Shown here: positions 1-7,743 of the stretch, one piece after another | Numbering within the stretch: position 1 is the first letter of the stretch | Layout: each line of letters opens with the position of its first letter | NCBI GenBank assembly: GCA_031260355.1 | Contig: JAIRJZ010000081.1 | Span: 1 to 38,248, forward strand | Origin: Burkholderiales bacterium | GTDB lineage: Bacteria; Pseudomonadota; Gammaproteobacteria; Burkholderiales; Casimicrobiaceae | DNA: 38,248 nt | Reading direction: 5' to 3' | The notes under the pieces: generated by a model | Databases searched by the model: none | What the model was told of the DNA's origin: nothing | What the model saw: only the letters and a program-made list of their open reading frames with translations | Made by a program: the position numbers and the translations under genes

Positions 1-70
1 TTGGTAGACGCGCTAGTTTCAGGTACTAGTGGGGAGACCCTTGGAGGTTCGAGTCCTCTTCTGGGCACCA
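1..70 (+). tRNA. tRNA-Leu(CAG), 5' end cut by window
   Basis: The anticodon arm pairs CTAGT with ACTAG around the loop TTCAGGT, giving anticodon CAG (Leu). A long variable arm follows, as expected for a class II tRNA. The T arm contains GGTTCGAGTCC, and the 3' end CTGGGC-A-CCA has the CCA encoded. The 5' acceptor strand and most of the D arm lie before the window. Confidence 0.95.
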
Positions 71-104
71 TCGCATGATCCAGCAACATCCAAGCAAGTC
101 CATC

Positions 105-142
105 AAAGCCAGTAAACTCATAACGTTAGCTGGCTTTTTTGT
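105..142 (+). terminator. Rho-independent terminator of tRNA-Leu
   Basis: AAGCCAG at 106-112 pairs with CTGGCTT at 130-136, and the stem is followed directly by a T run. It lies about 35 bases after the tRNA CCA end on the same strand. Confidence 0.85.
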
Positions 143-189
143 TTGGCGCCGGAAAAACCCATTGGCATTTGCCTCAAAAACCTCCAGCG

Positions 190-350
190 CTGTCATTCTG
201 CGCGGAGCGAAGCGTAGTCGCAGAATCTATGTGCAGCGATTTTGGTTCAAGAACTCACGCTTTTTCCTCTTTCCCGCAAGCGGGAGAAAAAAGATGTTTG
301 CGCTTCGCGCAGAATGACGCAGACTGGATTCCCGCCTTCGCGGGAACGAC
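190..350. repeat. Cluster of short palindromic intergenic repeats
   Basis: Three inverted repeats lie between the tRNA-Leu terminator and the end of the pilus operon. ATTCTGCG (195-202) pairs with CGCAGAAT (219-226), and a further half-copy CGCAGAATGAC sits near 308-318. TTTCCCGC-AA-GCGGGAGA lies at 270-286. TTCCCGC-CTTC-GCGGGAA lies at 329-346. Elements of this kind are common between genes in betaproteobacteria. The rest of 143-512 holds no gene I can support. The last hairpin could end the pilus operon transcript, but no T run follows it. Confidence 0.7.
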
Positions 351-512
351 GGCGGCTTTTTTTCACTTGCCACCACCGTTGCCGCCAACAAGCACGATCC
401 AGCTTCTCCTTGCGGCCGCCGGGCGCATCGCAGAACAGTGCCGAAACAGGGCGAGCGATGTTCGAGCAATCCTCTGAATTTTTCAGGATGTATTCGCCAA
501 ACCCAAACCGCG

Positions 513-1271
513 CTAACGATGCATGCGCATATACGCCGTCAATTCAGGACTCTGATCTTCGTCCCATTTGCGGTTATCCGTACCACTAAAGTCATAGGTT
601 TCATCCAAAGACCATGGCTTTTTAGTGGTGTCTGTATTGGCAGCGTACTGCAATTCCCGAACATCACCAAACCGCGCGTCCACCACGGTATCAAAATAAT
701 GGTCGAGGAAGTTGGCCAGCGCCGGGGTCAGCCCCGTGATCACCATCACATTGCGGGAGCGGGGAACATAAGTGCCGGAAGTTGCCCCCGGCTCGCTCCA
801 TCGCACATTCTGAAAACACACTTGCAAATCGTGCGGCAAGCCGTTGCTGTCGAGATACACATAACGGTCTTCCCGCCCCGCCGCGCGCCCCGCCGGCAAG
901 CCGATACCGGCAGCCAGCATCGTGTTGCGCAACGCGTTATCACACAAGATAGTGCCGGCACCACTACCCGTCCCTGTGGCGCAACTCTGGTTAATACACC
1001 CCGTCGGCACACTGACGTTATCGGCCGGAACCACGCCAACACCGGCAACGTAGCTGTCGTAAGCCACCAGCCAGCCCTGGATGAACTCACTGGCAATCCG
1101 CTGATGAACCGCATTGCGATGAACGCTTTTCCCGATAGTCACCGCGCCGATGATCAGGCCGATCACGATCAGAACGATGGAAAGCTCGACCAGCGAAAAG
1201 CCGAGCATCGCTGCCCGCTTTTGTGTCTTTTGCTTCATTGTTGTCGATGTAAACATTTCTTTCGCTCTCAT
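513..1271 (-). CDS. Class A type IV prepilin, distal copy (252 aa)
   Basis: This is a prepilin-like protein. A basic leader ends at Gly24 and is followed by FSLVE with Glu at +5 (residue 29) and a hydrophobic pilin helix. The body matches the two prepilins at the promoter end of the operon: TIGK and a Q/HRNA-type helix, then GRAAGREDRYVYLDSNG, then QVCFQ, then NVMVITGLTPALA. It has four Cys residues (GCINQSC, ILCD, QVCF) where its paralogues have two. It is the last gene of the operon, separated from the previous gene by 60 bp. The start is uncertain: ATG at 1271 gives a long 24-residue leader, and ATG at 1256 is an alternative. It is probably a major or minor pilus subunit. Confidence 0.85.
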   Translation of the reverse strand: MRAKEMFTSTTMKQKTQKRAAMLGFSLVELSIVLIVIGLIIGAVTIGKSVHRNAVHQRIASEFIQGWLVAYDSYVAGVGVVPADNVSVPTGCINQSCATGTGSGAGTILCDNALRNTMLAAGIGLPAGRAAGREDRYVYLDSNGLPHDLQVCFQNVRWSEPGATSGTYVPRSRNVMVITGLTPALANFLDHYFDTVVDARFGDVRELQYAANTDTTKKPWSLDETYDFSGTDNRKWDEDQSPELTAYMRMHR

Positions 1272-1331
1272 CTGCCTCTCAACTGGCTCTCATCTGACTG
1301 TCCGACCGGCTTTCATTTCCCTATGGTTAGC

Positions 1332-2627
1332 TCAAGGCCTGCCCATGTACAAACCTCTTTCATCCGCCGTTTTGACATGCAGCAACAGCTCTTCGGCAAA
1401 ACCTTTTGCCGACCCTCTTAATCCCATAACGAAATGATACCGCTGCTCCGTCATGCGCCAAATCTCAACTGCCGAAACCAGTGCCAGGATCGCCACCGGC
1501 ATGGTGATGGCTGCCGACGCTGCCATGAGCACCGCCGCTGCAATAGACCACGCAGCGACACCAAAAAGTTTGGCCATATCCCCGGCCGCATGAAAGGCGC
1601 CTGCCACCGCATCAATAATCATGGCAACTGCAGAAACCACCCCCGCCGAAGCTATCGTGATTTGTGAGCTGGCCAGCGCCACCGATTGCTCCAACACCTG
1701 TTCGTAGTCGTATAGCCCGTGGTAGAGGATGACCGCTGCCGTTGCCGTATTCGCTTGCGCATGCCCGATCGAGGCCATCGCTTCGCCGCATTTGTGGCGA
1801 TCCCAAAGTACCCCCGGGCTGACTGCACGCACCCGGTCATCGTTCAGATACGTCTGCGCCTGTTGCGGCGCATTGAAAGCCAACGCAGAAACCTGCGCGC
1901 CATCAAAGAGATTGTTATCGTCGTCCATGTTCAGCGCCCCCGGGAGCGCCAGCGCGTAGGCCACCTGGCGCGGCTGACCATTGACCAGCACATGCACATT
2001 CTGGCTGATCGCATCATTACCGGGCAAAGGATCTTCCGCAACGCGAAGCGCCCAGCAGAAGTCAAGGCCATTCTGCTCTCCCAACTCAGCGTTGTAGGCT
2101 TGTACCCCACGATACACCCGGCCACTCAATCCCGTACTCGTCGTGAGATCAGGCAGAGTGCTCTGAAACCCACCTCCACTATGGCCGATTCCCGCCAATA
2201 ACGGATAAAAGCGATCTGTCGCAACCGTCAAATCTGCGGCTCGAGGCAATGGCGGCGCAGGATCAACAGCGAGATCCGCCTCAGGGTCGGCAACCACCTC
2301 CGTCCGCCGTAAAACACCATAGCGGATCTGACCGGCACGGGCGTCGGCAAGACCCAACGTTTTGTACGGCAATGTTCCTACCTGGTCCGACCCGCCACAG
2401 TTTTCCTCTCCGTCCTGATTCGTATCGGGGCAAGGCAAGCGGTGGTGCGACATGATAAAACCGGTTAACGCCCAGTCGGCGCGTTCCAGTAGCGAATACG
2501 TCTTTACAGCCGCTTGTTGCTGAACCCTCTGCCCGATAAATTTCCACGTCAACGTTGTCAGCAAGCCTAAAAGCAGAACGATGATCGCCAGTTCCAGCAG
2601 AGAAAAACCCAATAGTGTTTTTTTCAT
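1332..2627 (-). CDS. Class B large prepilin with hydrophobic C-terminal helices (431 aa)
   Basis: The leader is unusually short, with Gly7 followed by FSLLE (Glu12 at +5) and a long hydrophobic helix. The class B block RLPCP follows, then DTNQDGEEN at residues 68-76, which fits a DxNxDGxxN calcium loop. Further on come GLDFCWALR and DDDNNLFDG, a second loop rich in acidic residues and Asn. Residues of about 315-395 form an Ala-rich hydrophobic stretch long enough for two or three helices, which is not a normal pilin feature. The ATG overlaps the stop of the preceding gene (ATGA, 2624-2627), so the two genes are translationally coupled. It is likely a minor or tip pilin. I recognise no named family beyond the prepilin N-terminus. 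Confidence 0.85.
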   Translation of the reverse strand: MKKTLLGFSLLELAIIVLLLGLLTTLTWKFIGQRVQQQAAVKTYSLLERADWALTGFIMSHHRLPCPDTNQDGEENCGGSDQVGTLPYKTLGLADARAGQIRYGVLRRTEVVADPEADLAVDPAPPLPRAADLTVATDRFYPLLAGIGHSGGGFQSTLPDLTTSTGLSGRVYRGVQAYNAELGEQNGLDFCWALRVAEDPLPGNDAISQNVHVLVNGQPRQVAYALALPGALNMDDDNNLFDGAQVSALAFNAPQQAQTYLNDDRVRAVSPGVLWDRHKCGEAMASIGHAQANTATAAVILYHGLYDYEQVLEQSVALASSQITIASAGVVSAVAMIIDAVAGAFHAAGDMAKLFGVAAWSIAAAVLMAASAAITMPVAILALVSAVEIWRMTEQRYHFVMGLRGSAKGFAEELLLHVKTADERGLYMGRP

Positions 2628-3970
2628 GGCAGAAGTCCCTTCAGGTTAATCGCCACAGCGCGCTTTACCGTTTCATCAGCCACCGCCAACATCTTGTGCG
2701 CATAAACTTCCGCTTCAATCCGTTTGCCTGCGGCTTCTCCCATGGCTTCAACGGCATCAACCAACCCGGCGATGGCAAACCCCAGTTCGATAATCGCCTC
2801 AACAACACCAGCAACGCCCACAATAATTCCCGCAGCAATTATCAACGCAGCTCCAACGCCTTCGTCCGCCGTCATCACTCCCGCTGCCCCCACAAAAACT
2901 GCGCTTGCCGTTGCGGTCACCACACTGGCAACCCCGAACACCACTCCTGTATAAGCAGACTGCATGTCGAGATACGCCATATCGTAGGCAAAGGCCTGGA
3001 ACTGAAGAAGCGCCAGCGCAACGCGGAAGTTGTCGTAAGCGGCACTCGCCGTATGCCCCGAGGCGTTGGCGCGGGACAGGTACGAAGGACAGGAAAGACG
3101 TGCTGCCAATTCACCAAACCCGACAGCCAGAACCTGGTCGTCGTAGTTCTGCGCCATCGCCCTTCCCGGCGCTTCAAACGTCAGCAAGCCGTCATCGTTC
3201 CCCAAATCGAAGAAGCTGCCGTTGTTATCGGCGTCTCCTGCTCCGGGGTGAACAACAAGATAAGCCACAGGAATGCCGCCCGCCGCCAAAACGTGCGACG
3301 GCGCAAGTTGAACGTCACGCAACGCCGCACAAAAATCCAGACCGTTAATCGTGCTTTCCACCTGAGAGAAGCCGGGTGGACTTGTCCGACTAAGATCAAC
3401 CCCCGCAAGCGTCGAAAGATTTTTCAAATCCCCCGGCTCAAGATTGCCCACGCCGGGGTCATAGTCCGAAGGGATCGCGCCCAGCCCGCTGGTGTCCAAA
3501 CTTCCCGGCGTATAGTTACCCGTTCCCGTTAACGGCCATTCCGTAGTCGCTTGGGGCGGCGGCGGCAATGGCGGCGCATGTCGCGCTGCCGCTCTCGTCA
3601 GCGATGTCAGCGCCCCGTCCTGATGAACGGCGTAGCGCAAAAGCGGACGGGAATGTGTGCCCAGTGTCTGAAAAGGAAAACCCCCGACCGGGTTAGCACA
3701 GCCATCGTTGCTCGGCGTGCGATCTTCCTTTCCGTCTCCGTCAACATCCGGGCAGGGCAAACGGTAATGCGTCATCACAAAACCGACAATCGCCTCATCC
3801 GCAACCGCCAACTGCGTCTGCGGCGATTGCGTCTCATCGACAACGCGCCATTGCGGAATGAATTTCCAGAGCGCCACCGCCAGCAAAGCGAGGATGGTCA
3901 GCGCCACCGCCATTTCCAGCAATGAAAAACCGCGCGGACGTGTTGATGTCAGGATTCGACTTGTCTTCAT
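2624..3970 (-). CDS. Class B large prepilin with hydrophobic C-terminal helices (448 aa)
   Basis: The leader ends at Gly14 and is followed by FSLLE (Glu19 at +5). RLPCP is followed by DVDGDGKED at residues 75-83, a textbook DxDxDGxxD calcium loop. Later blocks GLDFCAALR, DADNNGSFFD and NYDDQVLAV match the sister class B proteins in order and spacing. Residues of about 320-410 are a Gly/Ala/Val/Ile-rich hydrophobic region followed by a short basic amphipathic tail. Both ends overlap neighbours by ATGA (3967-3970 and 2624-2627). It is likely a minor subunit of the pilus tip. The hydrophobic tail is unexplained by pilin biology. Confidence 0.85.
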   Translation of the reverse strand: MKTSRILTSTRPRGFSLLEMAVALTILALLAVALWKFIPQWRVVDETQSPQTQLAVADEAIVGFVMTHYRLPCPDVDGDGKEDRTPSNDGCANPVGGFPFQTLGTHSRPLLRYAVHQDGALTSLTRAAARHAPPLPPPPQATTEWPLTGTGNYTPGSLDTSGLGAIPSDYDPGVGNLEPGDLKNLSTLAGVDLSRTSPPGFSQVESTINGLDFCAALRDVQLAPSHVLAAGGIPVAYLVVHPGAGDADNNGSFFDLGNDDGLLTFEAPGRAMAQNYDDQVLAVGFGELAARLSCPSYLSRANASGHTASAAYDNFRVALALLQFQAFAYDMAYLDMQSAYTGVVFGVASVVTATASAVFVGAAGVMTADEGVGAALIIAAGIIVGVAGVVEAIIELGFAIAGLVDAVEAMGEAAGKRIEAEVYAHKMLAVADETVKRAVAINLKGLLP

Positions 3971-6471
3971 TGCAACATGCTCCTCTTGTCAACCTTTCGG
4001 AGAATCTCTACCGCCTCATTGACAGGAAACACCACCACCTTCCCGTCCGTTCCCGCCGCGCAGTTAAAGCCCCCGGTTGACGGCAGATTCGCCACAAAGC
4101 TGTTATATTGTTTGAGGGTTTCCTCGTACAATTCTTTCTTGCGATAGTAGTCAAGCCATGCGGCGTAGTAGTTGTACTCACGACAAACCGCCCGGTCTTC
4201 TCTACCGGAAAGCCATTCACAAGCCACCAATGATGGGTAATTCATTTCCCAATACTCATTCCTTATCGCGCTTCGCGCATTGGAACAAAGGCTGCTGTAT
4301 TTGGTCGCGCATGGAATGGTGACATCCCCCGCCGGAGTGGTGCATGTAGCCGTCTGGTTGGCTACGCTTGCCGGCAGCGCATTGACGGCATTGGTGATGG
4401 CGTTCTTCGCAGTTTGAATAGCCGTCTCCAGCGCCGGGAGGCTCGCGACCAGCGCAGCTCGCTCAGTCTTGGCCTTGTTGTTCCTGGTGTTGTATTCTTC
4501 GACGAGATTTGCCCTGAATTTGGCACACGCTTCCTCAATCTTGGCCGGACTCAATCCCTTTCCGTTGAGCGTAGCCCGATACTCATTAACGCTATTGTTT
4601 ATCTGTGTCTGAACTGCTGCCCTGCTGGTATCGGTTTCCTCTATCTCTTTGTCCAGATTGCTGATCCTCTCTTTTGTTTCTTCCAATTCTTTTTCGGCGC
4701 TGTATCTGCCCCCGAACAATCCGTCGCGCCCGCCCCCGCTGCCGCTATAAAATTTCTGATACGCATCGCCAACCGTCGTAAAACCACAGCTTTCATAAGT
4801 GAAACTGGCGGGGTTGGTACACGCCGGATTGCCGGCAACCGCAACACTAAGCGTCGGCGTCGTTTCTGTCACTGCCTGACGCAAGCCCTGATAGCACGTG
4901 TTAACCGTAGTCTCGAAGCCTCCGAGTTTTCCGTAAGCTGTGTCCATTGCGCTCTTGGCCTTCTGCGCCGCATTCCACAGCTTGTCTTTCGCGTCCTGAA
5001 TTCCTTTGTTGACCTCGTCCTGAACACTTGGATCTGCCGCTGTTGCATCACAAAAATTCGTTACGAGATCCTCATTGCCGCCTAGGCGCGAAACGACAAG
5101 CCCTGCCTGCACCGCGCCCACGATCAGCGTCCCCATCGCTGCTATGTTGACAACCAGCGCGATGGTGGAGGTCACAATTTCCGCCGTATAGAAAGCAATG
5201 GCAACATACTGATTCGCGCAGAGCCCCAGACATGCCGCCGCTATTCCCGCCGCTTCGGCAATGCCTATCGCGCCGGCAATAATCTGGATAACGGAAACAG
5301 CGATGCCCGCAGCGGCCAGCACCGCCTGCACAATCGCAAACGCCAACGCCTGCTCCGCCGCGCTTCTGACGGAAGCATACAGATCTTCAACTTCCTTGAT
5401 GACCTCAACAGCCAACGCCACGGACTGAACCGTTGACAGCATGGGTGAGGCAACGCCTTCGCGGTCATACTTGACATGCAATTCGCTCGGGACGGTACCA
5501 GTAAAAACGCCCCCCACCAGTTCAACCGTATCGGCAATGACGCCGGTCAAACCGCCAAACGACCCGCTGGCGACGCTGTCGGTGCGATCCCGGGCAATTT
5601 CGTAATGCACCGGCTGGCAACCGAACGCCGACATCAGCGACGGCAGATCGCGGACGAAAACATAGTCGTTGTAGTTAAAGCCGTGCGATCTGTCGGGCGG
5701 CTCCATTTGCACAACCGTGTCGTCGCCATTAACGCCGTCGAAAAGGTTGTTGTCGCCGGAAGCGTCGCCAAGCCCCGGCGCCGCAATGCCGTAAGCAACG
5801 TTGACCACTGTAGCCAACAAGCCGCGTGTGTAATGCGCATAACTGGCGGAAGGCTCCGTACCGACTGTCTGAACATGCGCCAGCCGCATGGTTTCGCACA
5901 TATCAAGGCCGTTGCGGGCATTGAAATCGTAGCGATCAACAGAACGGCCATCATGAGAGTCGTTGTCTTTTATTTCGTTGGCGTCTTTCCCGGCATCTCC
6001 ATCCCACGCCGACGGCTCAAAACTGTCCGACGGAAGAGGATGAGGATAGGGACTTGCCGAATCCATTTCCGCGAGATCGGCGGAAAAACCGCTGCCCCCC
6101 GATTTTGTCGGGTTCCGATACACCATGTAGCGCATCGGCAGGACGCCGGGCGCGTACATGGTGGCGTCCAGATTCAGTGCTTTTACCGGCAGAAAGCCTT
6201 TGGGGCGCGTGCAATCTTCATCGCCCGTCGGCGTTGCCGCCGGGCAGGGCAGCCGGTGATGGATTGAAGCAAAGCCAAGAATCGCCTGATCTGCCCAAGC
6301 CAGCGCTTCTTTCTGGCGGCTGGCAGCCTCGCTCGGAATCTGCGCACGAAAATAGCTGATTCCCGCCATCAACGTGCCGCCCAACAACAGCAGCAGCAAC
6401 GCGATGGTCAGCAGGCTGACGCCTTTCTGGCGTTTGTTGCCATGCATGAACCCTTGTTTGCCGGAAAACAT
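3967..6471 (-). CDS. Giant class B prepilin-like protein lacking Glu+5 (834 aa)
   Basis: A Shine-Dalgarno GGAG lies 5 nt before the ATG. A 17-residue basic leader ends at Gly17 and is followed by VSLLT and a poly-Leu helix. Position +5 is Thr22 instead of Glu, as is usual for GspK-type tip pseudopilins. RLPCP is at about 73-77, but its first calcium loop is degraded (TPTGDED). Class B blocks GLDMCETMR (about 188-196), GDNNLFDG and NYNDYVFV follow. Residues of about 374-460 are a long Ala/Gly/Ile hydrophobic segment. Residues of about 590-690 are charged heptad-like sequence, a probable coiled coil. The last 130 residues hold six Cys. It is several times longer than ordinary pilins. It is a candidate tip adhesin or tip effector. 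The processing and location are inferred. Confidence 0.85.
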   Translation of the reverse strand: MFSGKQGFMHGNKRQKGVSLLTIALLLLLLGGTLMAGISYFRAQIPSEAASRQKEALAWADQAILGFASIHHRLPCPAATPTGDEDCTRPKGFLPVKALNLDATMYAPGVLPMRYMVYRNPTKSGGSGFSADLAEMDSASPYPHPLPSDSFEPSAWDGDAGKDANEIKDNDSHDGRSVDRYDFNARNGLDMCETMRLAHVQTVGTEPSASYAHYTRGLLATVVNVAYGIAAPGLGDASGDNNLFDGVNGDDTVVQMEPPDRSHGFNYNDYVFVRDLPSLMSAFGCQPVHYEIARDRTDSVASGSFGGLTGVIADTVELVGGVFTGTVPSELHVKYDREGVASPMLSTVQSVALAVEVIKEVEDLYASVRSAAEQALAFAIVQAVLAAAGIAVSVIQIIAGAIGIAEAAGIAAACLGLCANQYVAIAFYTAEIVTSTIALVVNIAAMGTLIVGAVQAGLVVSRLGGNEDLVTNFCDATAADPSVQDEVNKGIQDAKDKLWNAAQKAKSAMDTAYGKLGGFETTVNTCYQGLRQAVTETTPTLSVAVAGNPACTNPASFTYESCGFTTVGDAYQKFYSGSGGGRDGLFGGRYSAEKELEETKERISNLDKEIEETDTSRAAVQTQINNSVNEYRATLNGKGLSPAKIEEACAKFRANLVEEYNTRNNKAKTERAALVASLPALETAIQTAKNAITNAVNALPASVANQTATCTTPAGDVTIPCATKYSSLCSNARSAIRNEYWEMNYPSLVACEWLSGREDRAVCREYNYYAAWLDYYRKKELYEETLKQYNSFVANLPSTGGFNCAAGTDGKVVVFPVNEAVEILRKVDKRSMLQ

Positions 6472-6480
6472 AAAAACTCC

Positions 6481-7743
6481 TCAGGCGCCGGGTATGGCCA
6501 TGGATTGCCTGATCAGGTCGTACACCGGGAGCAGCAAAACAACAACGATGAAAATGAACAGCAATCCGGCCAGAACAATCACGGCCGGTTTGATAATCTC
6601 GGAGAGCGACGCCACGAGATGGTCAAGGCGCTGCCGGTATTCCACCGCCAGGTATTCCAGTTGCTCGTCCAGCGTTCCGGTATCTTCGCCCACGGCAATC
6701 ATCCGCAAAGCCAGCGGCGGAAAGCGATCGGTCATTCGCATGGCGACGTTCAGGCGTTCACCGCGCTCAACCACGCCGCGAATATCACCAAGGCTTTCCT
6801 TGTAATACTCATCTCTGGTAGCGCGTTCAAGAATTTTCAGGCTTTGCGCCATATCGAGGCCGGCGCGGATCAGCAGCGCCAGGTGTTCCGTCAGAAACGC
6901 CATTCCGGACGTGCGTAACAGCACACCACTGATCGGCAGCCGATGGCCGATACTGTAAAGGCTGGTGCGCGCGTCTCTGCTGTAGCGAAAAACCAGCCAG
7001 GGAACAAGGAGGATCACCGACAGTATCACGACACTCAGCACGAAATTTGCCGACAACCATTCCGAAAACCGGATAACGGCCTGCGTCAACGGCGGCATTT
7101 TCGCGTGCAACTGCCTGAAAAGTTCGGAAAGATTGGGAATGACGTAATAAAGCCAAAAAGCCGCCGCACCGATAATCGCAGCAAAAACGAATATGGGATA
7201 GATCAGCGCCCGTCTGACATTTCGCCCCATTGCCGTAACGCGCTCAAGATGACGAGAGGCCTCCATCAGCATCTTGTCCAGTGTGCCGCTTTCGTTGCCG
7301 ATGTCCACCAGATTGCAGACGATTTCCGGAAAAATATCAGCGTGACGCGCAAACGCCTGACTGACGGTGGTTCCGCCTTCCAGTTCTTCGTGCAGCAAGG
7401 TCGCCACCGTCGCCGTTCCCGGCGACGCGCCGAAACGCACTTCCGCCGCAATCGCTCGCAAGCCTTCGATGATCGGGATGCCGCTACGCAGCATCAAAGA
7501 CAAATCGCGCAGAAGGCCGCTGAGGTCTTCCGCCTTGATCGTCGGCGAAAACAGGTTGCCGAAAAAACGAAACCCTTTGTTGAGCCAGCCCGGGAAACGA
7601 TAAAGCGACAGAACAACGGCGTCATGTCGGCGTTCCAGCCAAAGTTGCACCGAAAAATCACGCTCCACCATGAAGCGGGAGACGCCGATTCTGGTTTTGC
7701 CGTCGGACACCAACAGCCGGTAAAAATAGAGATGCGAGTTCAT
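6481..7743 (-). CDS. mshG: Pilus platform protein, GspF/PilC/MshG family (420 aa)
   Basis: This is the polytopic inner-membrane platform protein on which the assembly ATPase acts. It contains two tandem T2SSF domains, each with the LxxLLxSGxPxxxGL-type pattern (LSLMLRSGIPIIEGL near 80-95, and LALLIRAGLDMAQSL in the second half). Three membrane segments are visible, including FAAIIGAAAFWLYYVIP and a C-terminal VIVLAGLLFIFIVVVLLL. The length is normal for the family. Its ATG overlaps the stop of the ATPase gene (7740-7743). The MSHA order E-G-prepilins is conserved here, which supports the MshG assignment over GspF. Confidence 0.93.
   Translation of the reverse strand: MNSHLYFYRLLVSDGKTRIGVSRFMVERDFSVQLWLERRHDAVVLSLYRFPGWLNKGFRFFGNLFSPTIKAEDLSGLLRDLSLMLRSGIPIIEGLRAIAAEVRFGASPGTATVATLLHEELEGGTTVSQAFARHADIFPEIVCNLVDIGNESGTLDKMLMEASRHLERVTAMGRNVRRALIYPIFVFAAIIGAAAFWLYYVIPNLSELFRQLHAKMPPLTQAVIRFSEWLSANFVLSVVILSVILLVPWLVFRYSRDARTSLYSIGHRLPISGVLLRTSGMAFLTEHLALLIRAGLDMAQSLKILERATRDEYYKESLGDIRGVVERGERLNVAMRMTDRFPPLALRMIAVGEDTGTLDEQLEYLAVEYRQRLDHLVASLSEIIKPAVIVLAGLLFIFIVVVLLLPVYDLIRQSMAIPGA

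Noticed and set aside
438-1421. A long plus-strand frame opposite the distal prepilin genes, and a similar one at 5476-6267
   Set aside because: These are antisense shadows. Products are rich in Arg, His and Gln, with no domain, and the minus-strand genes have clear motifs.
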